Shown: positions 33,183-46,872, counted from the stretch's first letter. The stretch is 64,000 bases of DNA from Coniferiporia sulphurascens (GCA_002794785.1 NBBA01000010.1:496001-560000), one strand, 5' to 3'. Numbers and translations are program-made. The notes: generated by a model from the sequence alone, not told the origin.

Positions 33183-36100
33183 CTATAATTCATTGCGCAG
33201 TATGACGCTAAAGCAAGGCTCGCAAAACGGCTTCTGACCACGTTGGAAGAAAGACGGTTCCTCAAAAGGCTCTTGACAGCCCTGAAATACACAACAGCTC
33301 TTGAGCACTCCGTTCTTTCACGTATACAAAATAAACGAACACTTACAGCGCACACGAAGCACTCAAAACACCACTTCCCGCCCAGCGCCTCAACCGCACG
33401 CATGCCGTCCCTAATGCTACGCTTGCACCCTTTGCACTTCGGTGCGCGTAGCCGCACGTGGCATGTCTCGCAATACGGATGCCCGCGATACACGGTGAAG
33501 CCGACTTCACTACCGTCCTCATCAAGTGCAAGATCGAACGCCCCGTCTCCCTGTATGTTAATTTCGTTTGGACCTGCCCTAGGCTTGCCCAAGGATGGTG
33601 CCGACGGCGCTAGGAATGGATCACCGCACTCCGCGCAGAAGAAGTGTTGTTCGTGGTACGTCCTCTTTCCAAGGGCGGGATCGTCAAGAGTAATGAAGCG
33701 CTCGTCGATGATTGGCGTTTTGCAATGGTAGCACTGGGGTGCGAAGAGCTGAACAAGACGGAGTCAGACAGAATTATCAAACAGGAAATGAGGAAAAGGC
33801 TTGCATCGTGGTAGTCGAGATGACAGTAGGGCTTCCCATCATTCTCGTACGAGCTCACATGTTCCAACAGCTCCCCGCATGTACAGCATTTGAAGCATTG
33901 AGGGTGCCATCTCAAGCCCATCGCGCTTACAATGCGTCCAAGGATGCTCTCTTGGCAACCTCCACAAACGAGGCCGCCGCCCCTCGACCGCACGTTTGAG
34001 CCAGAGCTTGAGCTTGCCGGGACGAACCCAGGAGACGCACCAGGAGGACGTGGCAAACCTCGCGACTTCGTAGGAGAAGTATGCGGGCGGGCGAGGTCAT
34101 CTAAAATGACAGGCATGGGTACATGCGGTGTGGTTGGCGTCTGAGACACAGGTGCCGACACTGAGATTATTGGTCCTGGCCCGTCATCATCGGGGAAGTT
34201 TATCATGGGCACGGCCGCTTTCCGTGGGCTTACAGGCTTAGGTGATACCACGACGCCGGGTGCCTGTACCTGTACGCTGGGTACACTCCCAACATTATCA
34301 TCGTAATCGAAGTCATCTGGTAGATTAACTTTCGGTACCGGGGCCCCATTCCGGTAGCCGCGCTGGTGTTGACCGGACGGCGGACCAGATCCGTCATCGG
34401 GAGTCCTGATTGTAGGTATTGACGGGACAGAAGACGAAGTCGCAGATATAGCAGGTGACGGCGACCGACGAAGTGAAGGCGGGGGAGCATCATCCAAATT
34501 TAAGTCCATGTTCGACACAGCACGGGGCGTCCTTGTCCCGAACATGTACGGCTTTTTCGGTGAAGTCGGGGCCGATGCCCCGGACTGTGCAAGTGGACGT
34601 GATGGCAGCTTTGCCTGCGACGATGACGGTGCGGCAAACTTATCCGTTCTTATACCGGCGATATTATCCTCCTCAGAAAGGGACATAGTAGCCATGCGGA
34701 ACGCCATCGACGTCTTGCGTCCATCTGGGTGTTTATTCTGACCGATCTTCTCGAGATCGGCAGTGGGAAGCGTCCACGATAGCTGACGGTCTGTGTACGA
34801 AGGCTGCGGGTGTCGTACAGCTGGCATCGGTAATTTCTGTTCTTGCCGGGGAGTCTGGGGTTGAGGAGAACGTGGTGGCGCTATCTTCGTCTTTGGTAAA
34901 CGAAGAGCGGCTGCAGATACTTTTTCCGGCGACGAAGGTGCCGACACCTTCGTCGGGGATGGAGGTTGGTGTGGCAAGCGCTGGCCAGGTTCGAACGCGC
35001 TCCTACTTCCACTACTCGACATCCCAGAGGTACCGACATTCATGCTTTGCTCCGCGCGCTCCCAAGCGCGTCTCCGATCGATTACGCTCTTTGCTCTCGA
35101 CGGCAAATCCTTAATACCGTACTGAGGAGACGGAGGTTCCGGCTTCCTCACCGTTTCTTGCGCGAAAGAATTAGTATTAATTATATTTCGCTTGGGGAGA
35201 TCGCGGATGCCGTATTGAGGTGAACGTGTCTGCCCCTGCGCTGGAACTGCCGCGCTTTCGAATGTCGCAGAAAGCTTTCTATCCTGTCCATCTTCGACAT
35301 CATCCTCATCTACATGCGTCTGAAGAGGAGAGGATCGCTGAAGCGTTTGAGGGTAGTGGTCTGGGGGAGCCGATTGTACGTTCGCAGGTAAGGTGGATGA
35401 TCTGATCGGAGATCGGGGAAGATGTGCAGATGTGGTACTGGGTGTGTGTATCACGGGTTCCGGGGGAGCAGCGATGCCTTTCTCTGCACCAGAATTGACT
35501 TGGTTACCTCCTTCAATCCTACCAAAGCGAGAGACCATCTGAGTAACCGTCCCTGCCCTCGCCAGCGTCCCTGCTCCGCGCTGGAGCTGGCTCAGGTCTG
35601 GCGGAGCAGTCGGTGATAACGGAAGAGCGCGCCGCTGAGTCGTAATCCGCTGCAATGAAGAACCGGGTGCCTGCATTGCGGCCGTGCTCGCAGAGGACAT
35701 CGGTGTATGCTTCTCGGGGCTGGGAACCCGGCCAAGTTGTATATCCGCAGGTCTCGAGGTCCCAGTTTGCTGGGCCGATCTCGGAGAAGCCGGAGGAAGA
35801 GGAATGGGATCCGAAGAAGGAGATGGCGACGGTAGGGGGCGGCGCTTGGGTGAGGTGGCGTCAGTCACCGCCGGGAAAGACGAAGTAGGCAGAGGGGTCG
35901 TCGGTCGTATCGAAGATTGCGGGATCATATGCGACAAAGAGGAAGAAGAAGAATGGTTGATTATGCGCGCTGGGGGGATCTCGTTTGAGCTCTGCGTCGG
36001 CCGAGGTGGCATGGAGATCGGACGCGGTCTAGCTTGAGATGGCATGGGTAGAGGTCGACGATTTCCGGCGTCTGCAGAGTCTGCAGAAGGCTGAGCGCGA

Positions 36101-36762
36101 TCTGAGGATCCCTGAGGTGGCCCAACCGCTCGTCCATACTGAGGTGCCTGTTGCGGCTGTGGCTGCGGCTGCGGTTGTGACTGTCGTTGTTGTTGCTGCT
36201 GAGGCGTATACACGTGTGTCGATTGCGCATTGTAAGCGGCTGCATACTGCTGTTGCGTCTGATATGGTACCTGCACAGGCTGAGCTTGAACCTGAGCCTG
36301 CGGCGGGGGGAAGCTACACGTCCTCTGGGCGTACGGCGGCGCGATGGGCGGCGCGACCTGCTGCGGGTACTGGGGCGCAAATCGCGCTCGCATCTGGGCC
36401 TGTATTTGAATTAACATCTGTTCTCGCATCTGCTGGCTCCCCTGGTACTGAGGTTGATACGGCTGCTGCAACGGTTGCGCATAATGCATCTGGGGCCGAC
36501 TATAATTGTGAGCCTGGGCTTGTGCTTCGGGCCGAGCCTGCGTCTGGGCGCGCAACTGTGGGTGTTGATGAGTGCCAGCACGCTGCTGCTGTTGTGGATG
36601 CTGCGGCGGGGGTTGCTGGTACTCAAGTGCTTGAGCTTGCGCTTGCGCAGCCTGGGATGCCTGCTCGAACCGTTGGCGAGCAGCATAGTAAGGAGAAATA
36701 GGGGCTTGCGGAGGATGAGACGTCTGTTGATTAGCGAAATACTGCTGCTGGTAATGGTTCAT
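33183..36762 (-). CDS. three-LIM-domain protein, paxillin-like
   Basis: Predicted cytoskeletal or polarity adaptor; LIM domains bind proteins through paired zinc fingers. ATG at 36762 (MNHYQQQYFANQQTSHPPQA). The first roughly 930 residues are disordered, Gln-rich then Pro/Ser-rich, with a repeated S-P-Q-Y-G-I-(R/K)-D-L-P motif around 35100-35250. LIM1 is CGGCQESILGRIVSAMGL..YCHLDYHD. A GC-AG intron (33749-33804) joins it to LIM2, LFAPQCYHCKTPIIDERF, whose second finger contains an insert of about 35 residues before YRGHPYCETCH. LIM3 is CKGCKRSIRDGMRAVEAL.., spliced as CFVCA-GCQEPFEEPSF, ending PFCEPCFSVILRNEL with the stop at 33183-33185. Architecture matches fungal paxillin-like proteins of the Pxl1 type, in which a long unstructured N terminus precedes C-terminal LIMs. 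It appears intact. Confidence 0.85.
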
Positions 36763-37054
36763 GGCGGAGGCGCTCGCCGCAAGATGGTCCCGCCGTCGTC
36801 GTCGTCTTGCTCGTCGTCGTTATTGTCCGCGTCGTAGTCGGGACCGGGGACGATACCGCGCTCGAACTTCCCACATTGGGAGCGCGACATAAACCGATAC
36901 TTATATTCCCACGGTTAATAACCAGACACCTGACGGAAGTCTAGCAAAATATAATGCTTTATAAAAGTAGCATCGAGCATTACAAAAGGATAGATAGGCA
37001 CAGAATACAGGGAGATAAATAGTACACAGGTAAAGAAACGAAGAAACAATGCGT

Positions 37055-37630
<576 letters not shown>

Positions 37631-38002
37631 TGTAGTTGTTGAGTCGGTGGATAAGGGTGATTTGAAAGTGGTTGATTTGAACGCGAAAAGTTGAGCGAGG
37701 ATGTGGGCAGCGGGAGAGTGGGGAGAAAGGGGGTGGACGACCCGACGTGGGGCTTATATATTTTTGGAAGTGCGGATGTGGCTGTGCAAGAATTGACCGC
37801 TGAGCCCAACACAACAGAGCATCTCGTGGTTGCGTCACGGCGCGTGAGTCACGCGTCTTGGCCAAACACGGCCAAACCGTCACCTTGCTTATATCCCGTG
37901 TCCTTGCCTTTCGTCCCGAACCACACTCTGTCCAGCCCCTCCACTACCTCCGCATACGCCAACCCACTTTTGTCCTTACCACCAACGCAACCTACACTCG
38001 CA
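37631..38002. promoter_or_regulatory. shared bidirectional H2A/H2B promoter
   Basis: The 372-bp gap between the divergent start codons of H2A and H2B. It should carry the cell-cycle-controlled elements for both genes. It includes gtgagtcacg-like sequence near 37842 and pyrimidine-rich 5' UTR stretches before each ATG; individual sites were not assigned. Confidence 0.6.
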
Positions 38003-38619
<617 letters not shown>

Positions 38620-38974
38620 TTGCTTCTTGTACTGTTGTATTTCTACTCTACATGTATTGTCGTATTTATAATTCGATATTCTCTGTTACGTTTAACTATC
38701 CTTTTGATTCTTGAGTTTGATTGTTTGTGCAGGGTTAACGTTGTGGGATGCGATCAATTGCGGATGCTTGACTGTTTCGTCAGATGGCTAAATATGTGTT
38801 GACGTGTTTTCGGTCGAGGAAAATGGATCCATTGCACATCAGTGGTTATCGGCGGCACTTTAAATTAAAAGCATTATACAGAATAATGTACAAGCATACA
38901 TACAGGCAGTTGTGCCAATGTCCATCGTGAAGAGGGAAGCAGCGTCCCAATCGCCAGTCTGAGTGCCGACCTCC
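38620..38974. other. intergenic, convergent 3' ends
   Basis: AT-rich 3' flank between H2B and the sphingomyelinase gene. No gene seen. Confidence 0.5.
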
Positions 38975-41944
38975 TTAGTTGCTGACCTCGTCCAACCCGC
39001 CATCACGTCCAGCGCCCTCTTCGCCCCCTTCGTTCTGCGCCCAATCAACCAGCCTGCGCATGATGGTCGGCACCGCGCTCCCTTCACATGCACCATGCGC
39101 ATCGAGTTCGAGCCCATCAAGCAAGTGCCGGCGGTTAGGCGGGACAATGATGTCGCTCATACCCTGCTGGTGCTATATAACCTCCTCGGTTAACCAAGAA
39201 TCATCTATTAGATGAATACAATACGTACACAGTTGTTCTCCGCACGCATACCCCGAATTTCGCATAACGTCGTGTTCCTGCACTTGTCTCCACACATACG
39301 CCCGCCGATGGGAGGGCCCACGCCTCGTGTCATACGTTCGATATACTGCGCAAACGTAACATTGTCGGTGGCGAAGACCTCAGTAAGGGTATGCCAGAAG
39401 GACGCATCAAGCGGGGTCGACGACGATAAACTGTCGCGGGTTTGGTTCAGAAGGCGCGACGAAGAAGCAACAGCGGAGGCAACGAGAGGACCATAGGCTG
39501 CACGAGCACTGTAGTAGAGTCCCCATTTGGCTGTTTATCATGATGATCGTCAGGATAAGTCATGAAGTTAATGAGCTTTTTAATGACGTACGTTCGGTGT
39601 GATACGAAGTTTCGGACATATTGGCTAAGATAGTCTAGGCAATTGAACAAAGGGACCGGTGTAAAATGGACTTACCGATGTACACTTTCACGTCCATAAC
39701 ATCATACGTATCCGGATCGACGTCATATACCGTAAAGGCAGGATTACCGTCTGTCATCAGGTTCAGCAAGTCCGTGCCTAGCCGGGAGTGCAGAGAAAAC
39801 ATACTGGTTGGCGTCAACGACGGCGCAATAAGACCGAAGCTCATAGCGTTCTCTGCCGTCTGCTTGTTATAGTCAGTATACGCGATCTGGAATTGGTCCT
39901 GTTTGCACAACAGTGTTAGAACTACCAGGGCCCAACGTAGCGCAAAAACCTGATGAGCGAACGCACGAAATGTGTATGGCCATAAAATTGCCCTGCAATC
40001 GTCTTGTGGTACCGCTGAACAATCTGGTTGTAGTAATTCGACTGCGTACCACAAAAAAGTCCAGGAAATGTGGTCAGTCAATCCAAGTGAAAGACCATTG
40101 TAAACGAACCTGGTCACGCATCATATCACCTGCGCCCGGCGGAACATGTCCGAAAATCCACGCGCGTTGGCCGGCTTTCTCGGCGGCATCAAGCTCGGAT
40201 ACAATGAACGAGAGAAGACCATTCGGATCGGGCCTGGTAAAATAGTAAGACCAAATGTAATGAATACTGTCCTTAGACGTACTGGAACTCGTCACTGTCG
40301 TATAACCAGAAACTTATACGAACAGGTTTTAGCGAATTACAAAGAAAACCATGTTTTTAATTAACGCACTTGAATTTATACCAATATTGAGTGTTGACAG
40401 AGATCAACCTTGTTTATAAGGTAAGTAATGTAAAAATTAATTGAGATAAAGGTGTTTAATACTTCAATTTGGTCCCAGGATGAACGACCGCATACGACCC
40501 GGACTTATGCTGCACGGATGAGGCTCCATCAGTGCCAATCCACCGCTGGGTTTAAGTAAAAAAGCGGATAAATCAGTCAAGTTGAAGATGTGACGACACA
40601 TAAACGAACCTCCCAGTCACCGCTCAACATGTCGAAAACCCATTTTGCGCCGTCCGGATCGTCGGACGTTGAGCGCGGGAACTCGTTCGTTGGATATGTA
40701 TCACTTTAGAGTAAATCAGCATATATGCTATTCGCCTTTACGCCGGCAAATAGCTTACTGATTACCTGACAACATCTTTATATCAGCCAAATTGACCGTA
40801 AAGATGACGTCGTCACACACCAATTGAACCGTAAAATGTGTTAAGTTTAGAAAGACCCGAGATTAGTTGTTCGTGAAAGTTATGCAGCTCATCTTCAACT
40901 GTGCTAAATTTGTAAATTGGAAGTTTAGACGAGAGTTAAGAAGAGTTTTTACGAGATATAAACATGCCTTTGTGATAGAAGCCAGTTCGCATCTACAAGT
41001 ATTCAGCTTCGAGTTTAGATTACGTGTACCTTTTCAATTTGAAATATGACGCACGGTCGACAACATCCCCAGTTGAAATCGTGAAACGGGCCCCGGGGAC
41101 AAGCTCGCTCACAGCTCGAATCATGCTAGTAGCTAAATTCATGGGCGAATCGCAGCGCATATTGCCGTACGGTAAAGCAGGATCGATGATATCGCGCTCA
41201 TTTTCGTCTGGCGTGAAGTCCCTGCAGCAGATATACTTGGTGCAGTTCGCCTCAGAACCAACCTGTAAGAACACAAGGCTGATGAATGACACGAAATTAA
41301 TTAAGCAAGAACGGATACTTACTGTATAATCCTGATCAATATGCACGTCACTAAGATGCACAACCTGAAACGGCGTCCGTCCCTGAGACACCTTCTCCTC
41401 CTGTCCCACCTCAGGGACGCGCGAGGGGAAGCTGACGTCGTACGACTCGACCGGCTCGGTATCGCATAAGCCAAATAGCGTGTTACAGAAAAGGCGGGAA
41501 GTACGTCCGGAGAGTGATATCTTACGCAGGGCGTGGGCGATGATGGGGCCCTGCGCGCCGACGTCCCCTTCGCAGATGTCCGGATCCTGAAGCTATTTAA
41601 AGAGGAAGTGACGATTGGTATATGTCGACCTCATAAAAGACGCTGAATAGGGGACTGACCTTTCGCGCCTTGCAAATTCGCGTCATTGCAGAAACGAAAC
41701 TGTCGTCGCCGATAGTCGCCAGACGCTTGAGGGGGAGAAGCAGCGCCTGGCACTTTGCGCAGCTTTTGAACGCGTTCGCATCGCGTGCTGCCGCCAGTAT
41801 GTCCTCCTCGATCGAAATCAGGCGAGATTCATTCTCAAGCTGAAAGGGCGTTTGAGAGCTGAGCGCAAGGTGGGGAAGCAGCAGAAAAGTAAGGATTAGA
41901 AGGGCGAAGACAGGGACATGACGGGATCGTAAAGATTGAGACAT
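38975..41944 (-). CDS. secreted acid sphingomyelinase-like phosphodiesterase
   Basis: Predicted metallophosphoesterase hydrolysing sphingomyelin or related phosphodiesters outside the cell or in the vacuole. ATG at 41944 begins MSQSLRSRHVPVFALLILTF, a clear signal peptide. A saposin-like cysteine region follows (SCAKCQALLLPLKRLATIGD). The calcineurin-like core has HLSDVHIDQDY, STGDVVDR, GNHDTYPTNEFPRS, the aspartate-rich TSDDPDGAKWVFDMLSGDWE, RWIGTDGASSVQHKSGSYAV, ISVNTQYWYKFK, AWIFGHVPPGAGDM and GQFYGHTHFV, so all metal-binding motifs are present. The C-terminal part has GPPIGGRMCGDKCRN and ends GGLDEVSN (stop 38975-38977). Many introns of about 55-60 bp are present. GNHD is assembled across a 7-nt microexon (40759-40765). 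The gene appears intact. Confidence 0.85.
40759..40765 (-). other. 7-nt microexon of the sphingomyelinase gene
   Basis: gtaatca is bounded by an upstream 55-nt intron (40766-40820, gtgtgt..gtcag) and a downstream 55-nt intron (40704-40758, gtaagc..taaag). Splicing ATT-G + GTAATCA + T-GAT yields Ile-Gly-Asn-His-Asp, restoring the invariant GNHD motif. Without the microexon the motif cannot be formed. Confidence 0.75.
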
Positions 41945-42669
41945 GTAGGTTGGTATCTGAAGTCGTCGTAGTTGTAACAAAGATGAAGTCGATAAAATAA
42001 CGGAGACTCCTGAGAGCAGATTTAGAAGAACGAGACTTTGAGAAGCAGAGCTGCGGTCGGCGTGTGAAGCCAAATTATATATATTCCTTGCAAAATATAA
42101 GCATGGGCTGAGATCATGCAGCCCGTCTAGTCGATGGAGGAGGAAGATGCGAGAGAAAGTCGTTGAGCAAAGCAGAGAGGTGCGGGCAACGCGACACCGG
42201 CGGGCTAGACTTGCGTGCGCAGCCAGCGCGCCACTGGCAACGGCCGTGCGTGAGTGACCGCATAGACCAGGGTCGCTTCGACCGGCCCTGAATACTCGCA
42301 GCCAACCACAGCGTCGGTAATAAACGCTTGCACTCAGACTGGTTCTTCTCTGAGACTCCCAAATATCCGTACTTTGAAGGCAATAGAAGAGTCAGGATCA
42401 CATATTTGTGTTGGGTAAGAGCTTCTCGAAAGGTAAATACAAACCCGCCCTCAGCTAATAGCGATTACTATTGGGATTTGTGGCTGACTGCTGCCACGCC
42501 GTTCGAGTTCGAACTTCGAAGTTGCTTATGTGAGTAAAACTCAGCCTCATATACCCACACATCCGCAGCAGCCCGGTAGTAATATGCTGTGTCAGCTAAT
42601 TATAATGCATCCAAATCTCATACATAATTGAATAGCAAGTATCTGTTCATCACCCAGCGCTCTCTAAAG
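41945..42669. other. divergent intergenic region
   Basis: Between the divergent sphingomyelinase (-) and epoxide hydrolase (+) starts. No gene seen; it contains a TATA-like tatatatat near 42076 on the sphingomyelinase side. Confidence 0.45.
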
Positions 42670-43962
42670 ATGTCTACCCAAGATCTCCCACCTTTACCTC
42701 TCCCTGAAGGTGTCTCCTCCAAGTATATTCCAGTGAACGATCTGATTGTACACTTTCTTGAGGCCCTTCCCCATCCTGAGGCAGTACAGACAAGCGGGGA
42801 AAAACTCCCTCTGCTCATCCTACTTCATGGTTTCCCCGAACTCGCGTACTCTTGGCGCGACATGCTACGCCCACTCGCCGACCTAGGCTATAGAGTCATT
42901 GCACCCGACCAACGCGGGTACGGGCGTACCACCCCAATCTCACCCTCGAGTGCGGATCCATACCCATACACCTACTCCAACCCACTCGTGCAATTCGGTC
43001 TCACCAGCCTCACGCGCGACATCGTCGCATTCACCACCGCGCTAGGCCATACGCACGCCGCGTGTGTTATCGGGCACGACTTCGGGTCCGCGATCGCCGC
43101 CGTGTGCGCGCTCACGCGGCCGGACGTTTTCCGTAGTATCGTGCTCATGGGCGCGCCCTTCTCCGGTGCGCTCGGCGTGCCTTCATCAATCCCGACATTT
43201 ACATCACTCAGCGACGCCCTCTCCGCGCCGGAAGCGCGCCCCCTGGGCGGGATACGGGCCATAAACGTTGGTCTTGACGCCTTGTTTGCGAGCATGGATC
43301 CCCCCCGCATGCACTATCAGCACTACTTTTCACTCCCGCAGGCGAATGCACTAATGCACTCGGATCTCTCTCAGGCAGAGCTGCACACCTTCCTGCGCTC
43401 TTACTTCCACATAAAGTCGGCGTGCTGGTCTGGTGCTTCCAAGCCCGGTGTGCTGAGTGGGTGGACGAAGGACGAGGCCGCGCGACTTCCGCCATACTAC
43501 CTCATGCCGCGCGGTCGGAGCATGCCGGACGTTGTAAACGCGTACCATCCGCAAGGCACAGAACTCGAACAAAGCCGCGCGTGGCTGAGCGAGGACGATC
43601 TGGCCATCTATGTGCAAGAATATCGTCGCACAGGCTTCCATGGCGGGCTGAACAGGTACCGCGGTGTTACGGGACTCGGCCGCCCAAATGACACACTCGA
43701 GTCCATATCCCCATCTGCGGAGGACCACATGGCCTCCCTCTCGCTCTTCGCTGGAAAAAAGATTGAAGTTCCCGCATTGTTTATCGCAGGAGCGATGGAC
43801 TGGTGCGCGTTCCAGTCACCCGGGGCGCTGCAGAAGATGCGTGTAGAGTGTCCGCTTATGAAGGCCGGCGATGAAGGGATCGTCTTTATTGAGAACGCGG
43901 GGCATTGGGTCCAGCAAGAGAGACCAGATGATACGCTTCTAGTTTTCAAAACATTCCTGTGA
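42670..43962 (+). CDS. epoxide hydrolase-type alpha/beta hydrolase
   Basis: Predicted soluble epoxide hydrolase converting epoxides to diols. A single uninterrupted exon of 430 residues, unusual in this intron-rich neighbourhood. I chose ATG 42670 (MSTQDLPPLPLPEG) over the in-frame ATG 42628 because family similarity begins shortly after it. Motifs are LLILLHGFPELAYSWRDM (oxyanion H-G-x-P), APDQRGYGRTTPIS, CVIGHDFGSAIAAV (nucleophile Asp in G-H-D-F-G-S), a lid with a Tyr-rich block (YYLMPRGRSM), FIAGAMDWCAFQSPGAL (acid Asp) and IENAGHWVQQERPDD (catalytic His). All catalytic residues are present, and the length is normal for fungal members. GC content is higher than in the flanks. Confidence 0.88.
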   Translation: MSTQDLPPLPLPEGVSSKYIPVNDLIVHFLEALPHPEAVQTSGEKLPLLILLHGFPELAYSWRDMLRPLADLGYRVIAPDQRGYGRTTPISPSSADPYPYTYSNPLVQFGLTSLTRDIVAFTTALGHTHAACVIGHDFGSAIAAVCALTRPDVFRSIVLMGAPFSGALGVPSSIPTFTSLSDALSAPEARPLGGIRAINVGLDALFASMDPPRMHYQHYFSLPQANALMHSDLSQAELHTFLRSYFHIKSACWSGASKPGVLSGWTKDEAARLPPYYLMPRGRSMPDVVNAYHPQGTELEQSRAWLSEDDLAIYVQEYRRTGFHGGLNRYRGVTGLGRPNDTLESISPSAEDHMASLSLFAGKKIEVPALFIAGAMDWCAFQSPGALQKMRVECPLMKAGDEGIVFIENAGHWVQQERPDDTLLVFKTFL

Positions 43963-44537
43963 AGTCTGAATAAATGAAAGGCACCAACCAGTACTGAGTG
44001 CAACAGAATAAATGGAAATGGATACAGAATACGTTCTTTATGCTTAATGGTTCTATAAGTCACTAGGGCCAATGAATAAATACTTTCTTCGTTTGTGTCA
44101 GCGACCAGTCAACTTTTCAGGAACCGAATTACTGAGCTACTTAACCCCCTCTATCTAAAGGTATCAGGAATGATGTTGCAATTCATAGGAACCGCAGGTT
44201 GAATAGCTTATTTCCAGAAAGCATAAAACCTGCCAACATACCCAATGGATCATTCATTAACCGATTCCACCAACATACATCAGGGGACAGGGGACAGGCT
44301 TTGAAGCGTGAGCCACAGTAAACACAAAGTGGGGAATCAAGAAGCATTAATGTAGAATATTAGCTTCAGTACACATGCACATCCTCTAAATATAGCATAC
44401 TGTATCTAACACGAGCACTTCTCAGAAGCACTCTGAGACCATTCTTGCTATTGCGGCGAATATCATCATTTGTGATCTCCAACGGCTTCCTTAGTTTGAA
44501 CAGCCTTCTCCCCTCCTCAGGCTAACGCGCAGTCTCT
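43963..44537. other. intergenic
   Basis: AT-rich. Convergent 3' flank between the epoxide hydrolase and the FunK1 pseudogene. Nothing recognised. Confidence 0.5.
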
Positions 44538-46872
44538 TCAATCCCTTTGAAAAACATCCCACACTTTTTCGTAAGTGACACGCCCGCCTAGCGTCTTATT
44601 ATCAAAGGATCGGGAACAACGGATGGATCTCGTTCTATAGTACCCATCAGCAAAAATTGATCGAAGGGGTTCGAACCAAAGATAGACAAGTGGCTTGAAG
44701 TGATCGTTGATCAAGTCGAAGTTGAAGTATGTTAAGTCGTATCTCTTGAACTTTTTCAACCTGCCTAGATCACGTTCCAACCAATCGACGAGAACTGTGC
44801 CTTCAGTCCCGCGACCATCAATAAAGTGACACCCAATCCAAAGGAGAACATAGAATATCGATTCCCAGTCAAACCTTTCAATGTGGTCAGGGGGGTCCGC
44901 TTCGAGAAGATCAATAGCCATGAACGGACGACTTTCCGTCAGTGTCCTCTTGGCACCCTTCTCATTGGAGTCGCCCACTTCCGCAAGGTCCCAGTCATGC
45001 AGCACTCCTCGCAATGTCCCGTCTGACAATATGCGATACATCACACCCTCTAGACTAATATTGCAGTGCTTGATAGCCAGCGAGGAAGTGTATAGAAAAT
45101 GATGGCCTGCAAGAAAAATAGGGTTAGAAGAGGACAATATCCGCCTTATTGTAAGGGCTGGCATACCCTGTACAATCTCGCGAAAGAGTCGTTTATACAC
45201 CTTCAAATCCATCACCCAGTAAACTGGGAAGAGCAACTCGAAGACAATCGTTCTAAAAATCCGGTTATCCTCGAATGCCGCCCCGAGTCTCTTCCTGAAA
45301 CCGCTGTCTCCCAAACTCCCCAAGTCATCGCACGCGAGCACTTTCGGAAGGCAGTCACTGAGTCTTCTTTCTGGCTCTATGCCGTGCCTCATCCGAAACG
45401 CGGTATCCATGCCGAATTCATCTAACACGTCCCTTGCCCGCCTTAAAACAAGCACTTCCGATACCCACTTTGCCGCAGACTAGCTAGTCTTTAGCACCAT
45501 AACCTCATTCGGTTTCGAACGATTTAGGCTTTCACACGTTGCCGCATTAACTCTCTTCGCACTACCAAAGAGTCTGTATGGACATCTTTTGTCTAGAGAG
45601 TTGTGTACAAGGACCTTATGTCTCCCGACCTCGACTCGCCATTCTGGAGCGCCTACGCTCGCAAGATCCAGTTGAACCTTCATCAGGTAAGGAGGTTAAA
45701 TCAGAGGAAGCGCGTGTTCGACTCGACATCCTCATCGGACGAACAAGTCTCTTCAGTGTCGTCTCCAAAATTACCCTCCTTATCCTTTCCATGATCCCGC
45801 GGTCTTCAGGGCTCAGCTCCGCAACGCCTTGATTAAAAGTACGAAGCGGTACAAGTCGTCCACAAAGCGAAGTCCACGGGAGCACACTATCCCAGCACGA
45901 TCATGATAGCACATTCGCAGGTCACCGTCATCTATGAGGCCAGAAATCGTATGACGCAGATTTATGTCAAACCATAGCCTGTCAACCGCATATCGAACTG
46001 CTTGCTCCATTAGGTCTCTTCTGGGACCTCGTCTTCGAGGTTTTTTGCCGCCGTTTGGATTTTCTATGTCCGGGTCATCCTCATCCCGCATGTATTTCCT
46101 TTTCGATGATGAGTGAGGTTGGATCATCGCAGCTTCAAACCGCTCGACGTCCGTCCGGGGCCTAGGGGGTATCGTAAGTTCCACGACCGAGGTTACGGTC
46201 GCTAAGCACGACGAAGGAGGATTATTGACTTGCGGACTAGCGTCCACCTTACCACCAAACACCGCGTCCGACTGCGACAGCACGTTAACGTCCTTATAAT
46301 CGATCGCATTCCTTCCGGTTTTGAATTCAAAAATGTGCAGGACGTCAGTCCATGTCCATTCGGTACCTTGAGGGCCTTTCAGGCTGTGTTCTCTCCACTT
46401 CTCATTTGCGACCGCGGGGTCTTCACCTGAGAGCACGACTACGTCTGGTTTGCGATCATCGCTGAAGACGCCCTTAACGTAGTGAGGATCGCTTCTGCAA
46501 AAGGCAATAGGCCGGCCTTGTGATGGAAGCTGTGAGATTATGTGGTTGGCCAGTTCGCAGAAAGGGCCGTATCGTTGCGTCTTCTGCTTTATGCCCTTAC
46601 AGTATTCATTGCGCAGTTGCAGCGTCGTCTTGTCACTGGCAATCTTCCAAATGGTCTCATCGTCCTCCTGGTATAGTTCTGGATCGAACCCGAGAGCACG
46701 CAGGAAGTCGTCGAAGCCGCAATATTTAGTTGAGCTGAGGTCTGCATCGATGTACCTGTACTTGCTGACCATAGTGCTCGCAAAAGTCGGCTTCGTTCTT
46801 CCGGAAGCGACGTGGTTAGGATGTGAGGAGGACGATACATTCGAAGTTGAGCTGGCGCTAGGTATGGCAGCT
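44538..46872 (-). pseudogene. FunK1-type protein kinase pseudogene
   Basis: Degenerate paralogue of the intact gene at 47724-50204, to which it aligns over nearly its whole length: YIDADLSSTKYCGFDDFLRA, RYGPFCELANHIISQLPSQG, VLHIFEFKTGRNAIDYKDVN, SGFRKRLGAAFEDNRIFR. Disabling changes are a TAG soon after the equivalent ATG (MASET-stop near 46880), frameshifts around 45815-45700, and an in-frame TAG where the intact copy has TGG (..VMVLKTS-stop, near 45480). In the catalytic loop, the HRDISVEN of the intact copy is HCNISLEG, losing both the catalytic Asp and the metal-binding Asn. The downstream DWD triplet (HDWDLAEV) remains. It ends ..YEKVWDVFQRD at 44538. Confidence 0.85.

Noticed and set aside
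36039..36701. 220-codon plus-strand open frame
   Set aside because: Antisense shadow of the Gln-rich LIM protein exon; the CAG/CTG-rich sequence keeps several frames open.
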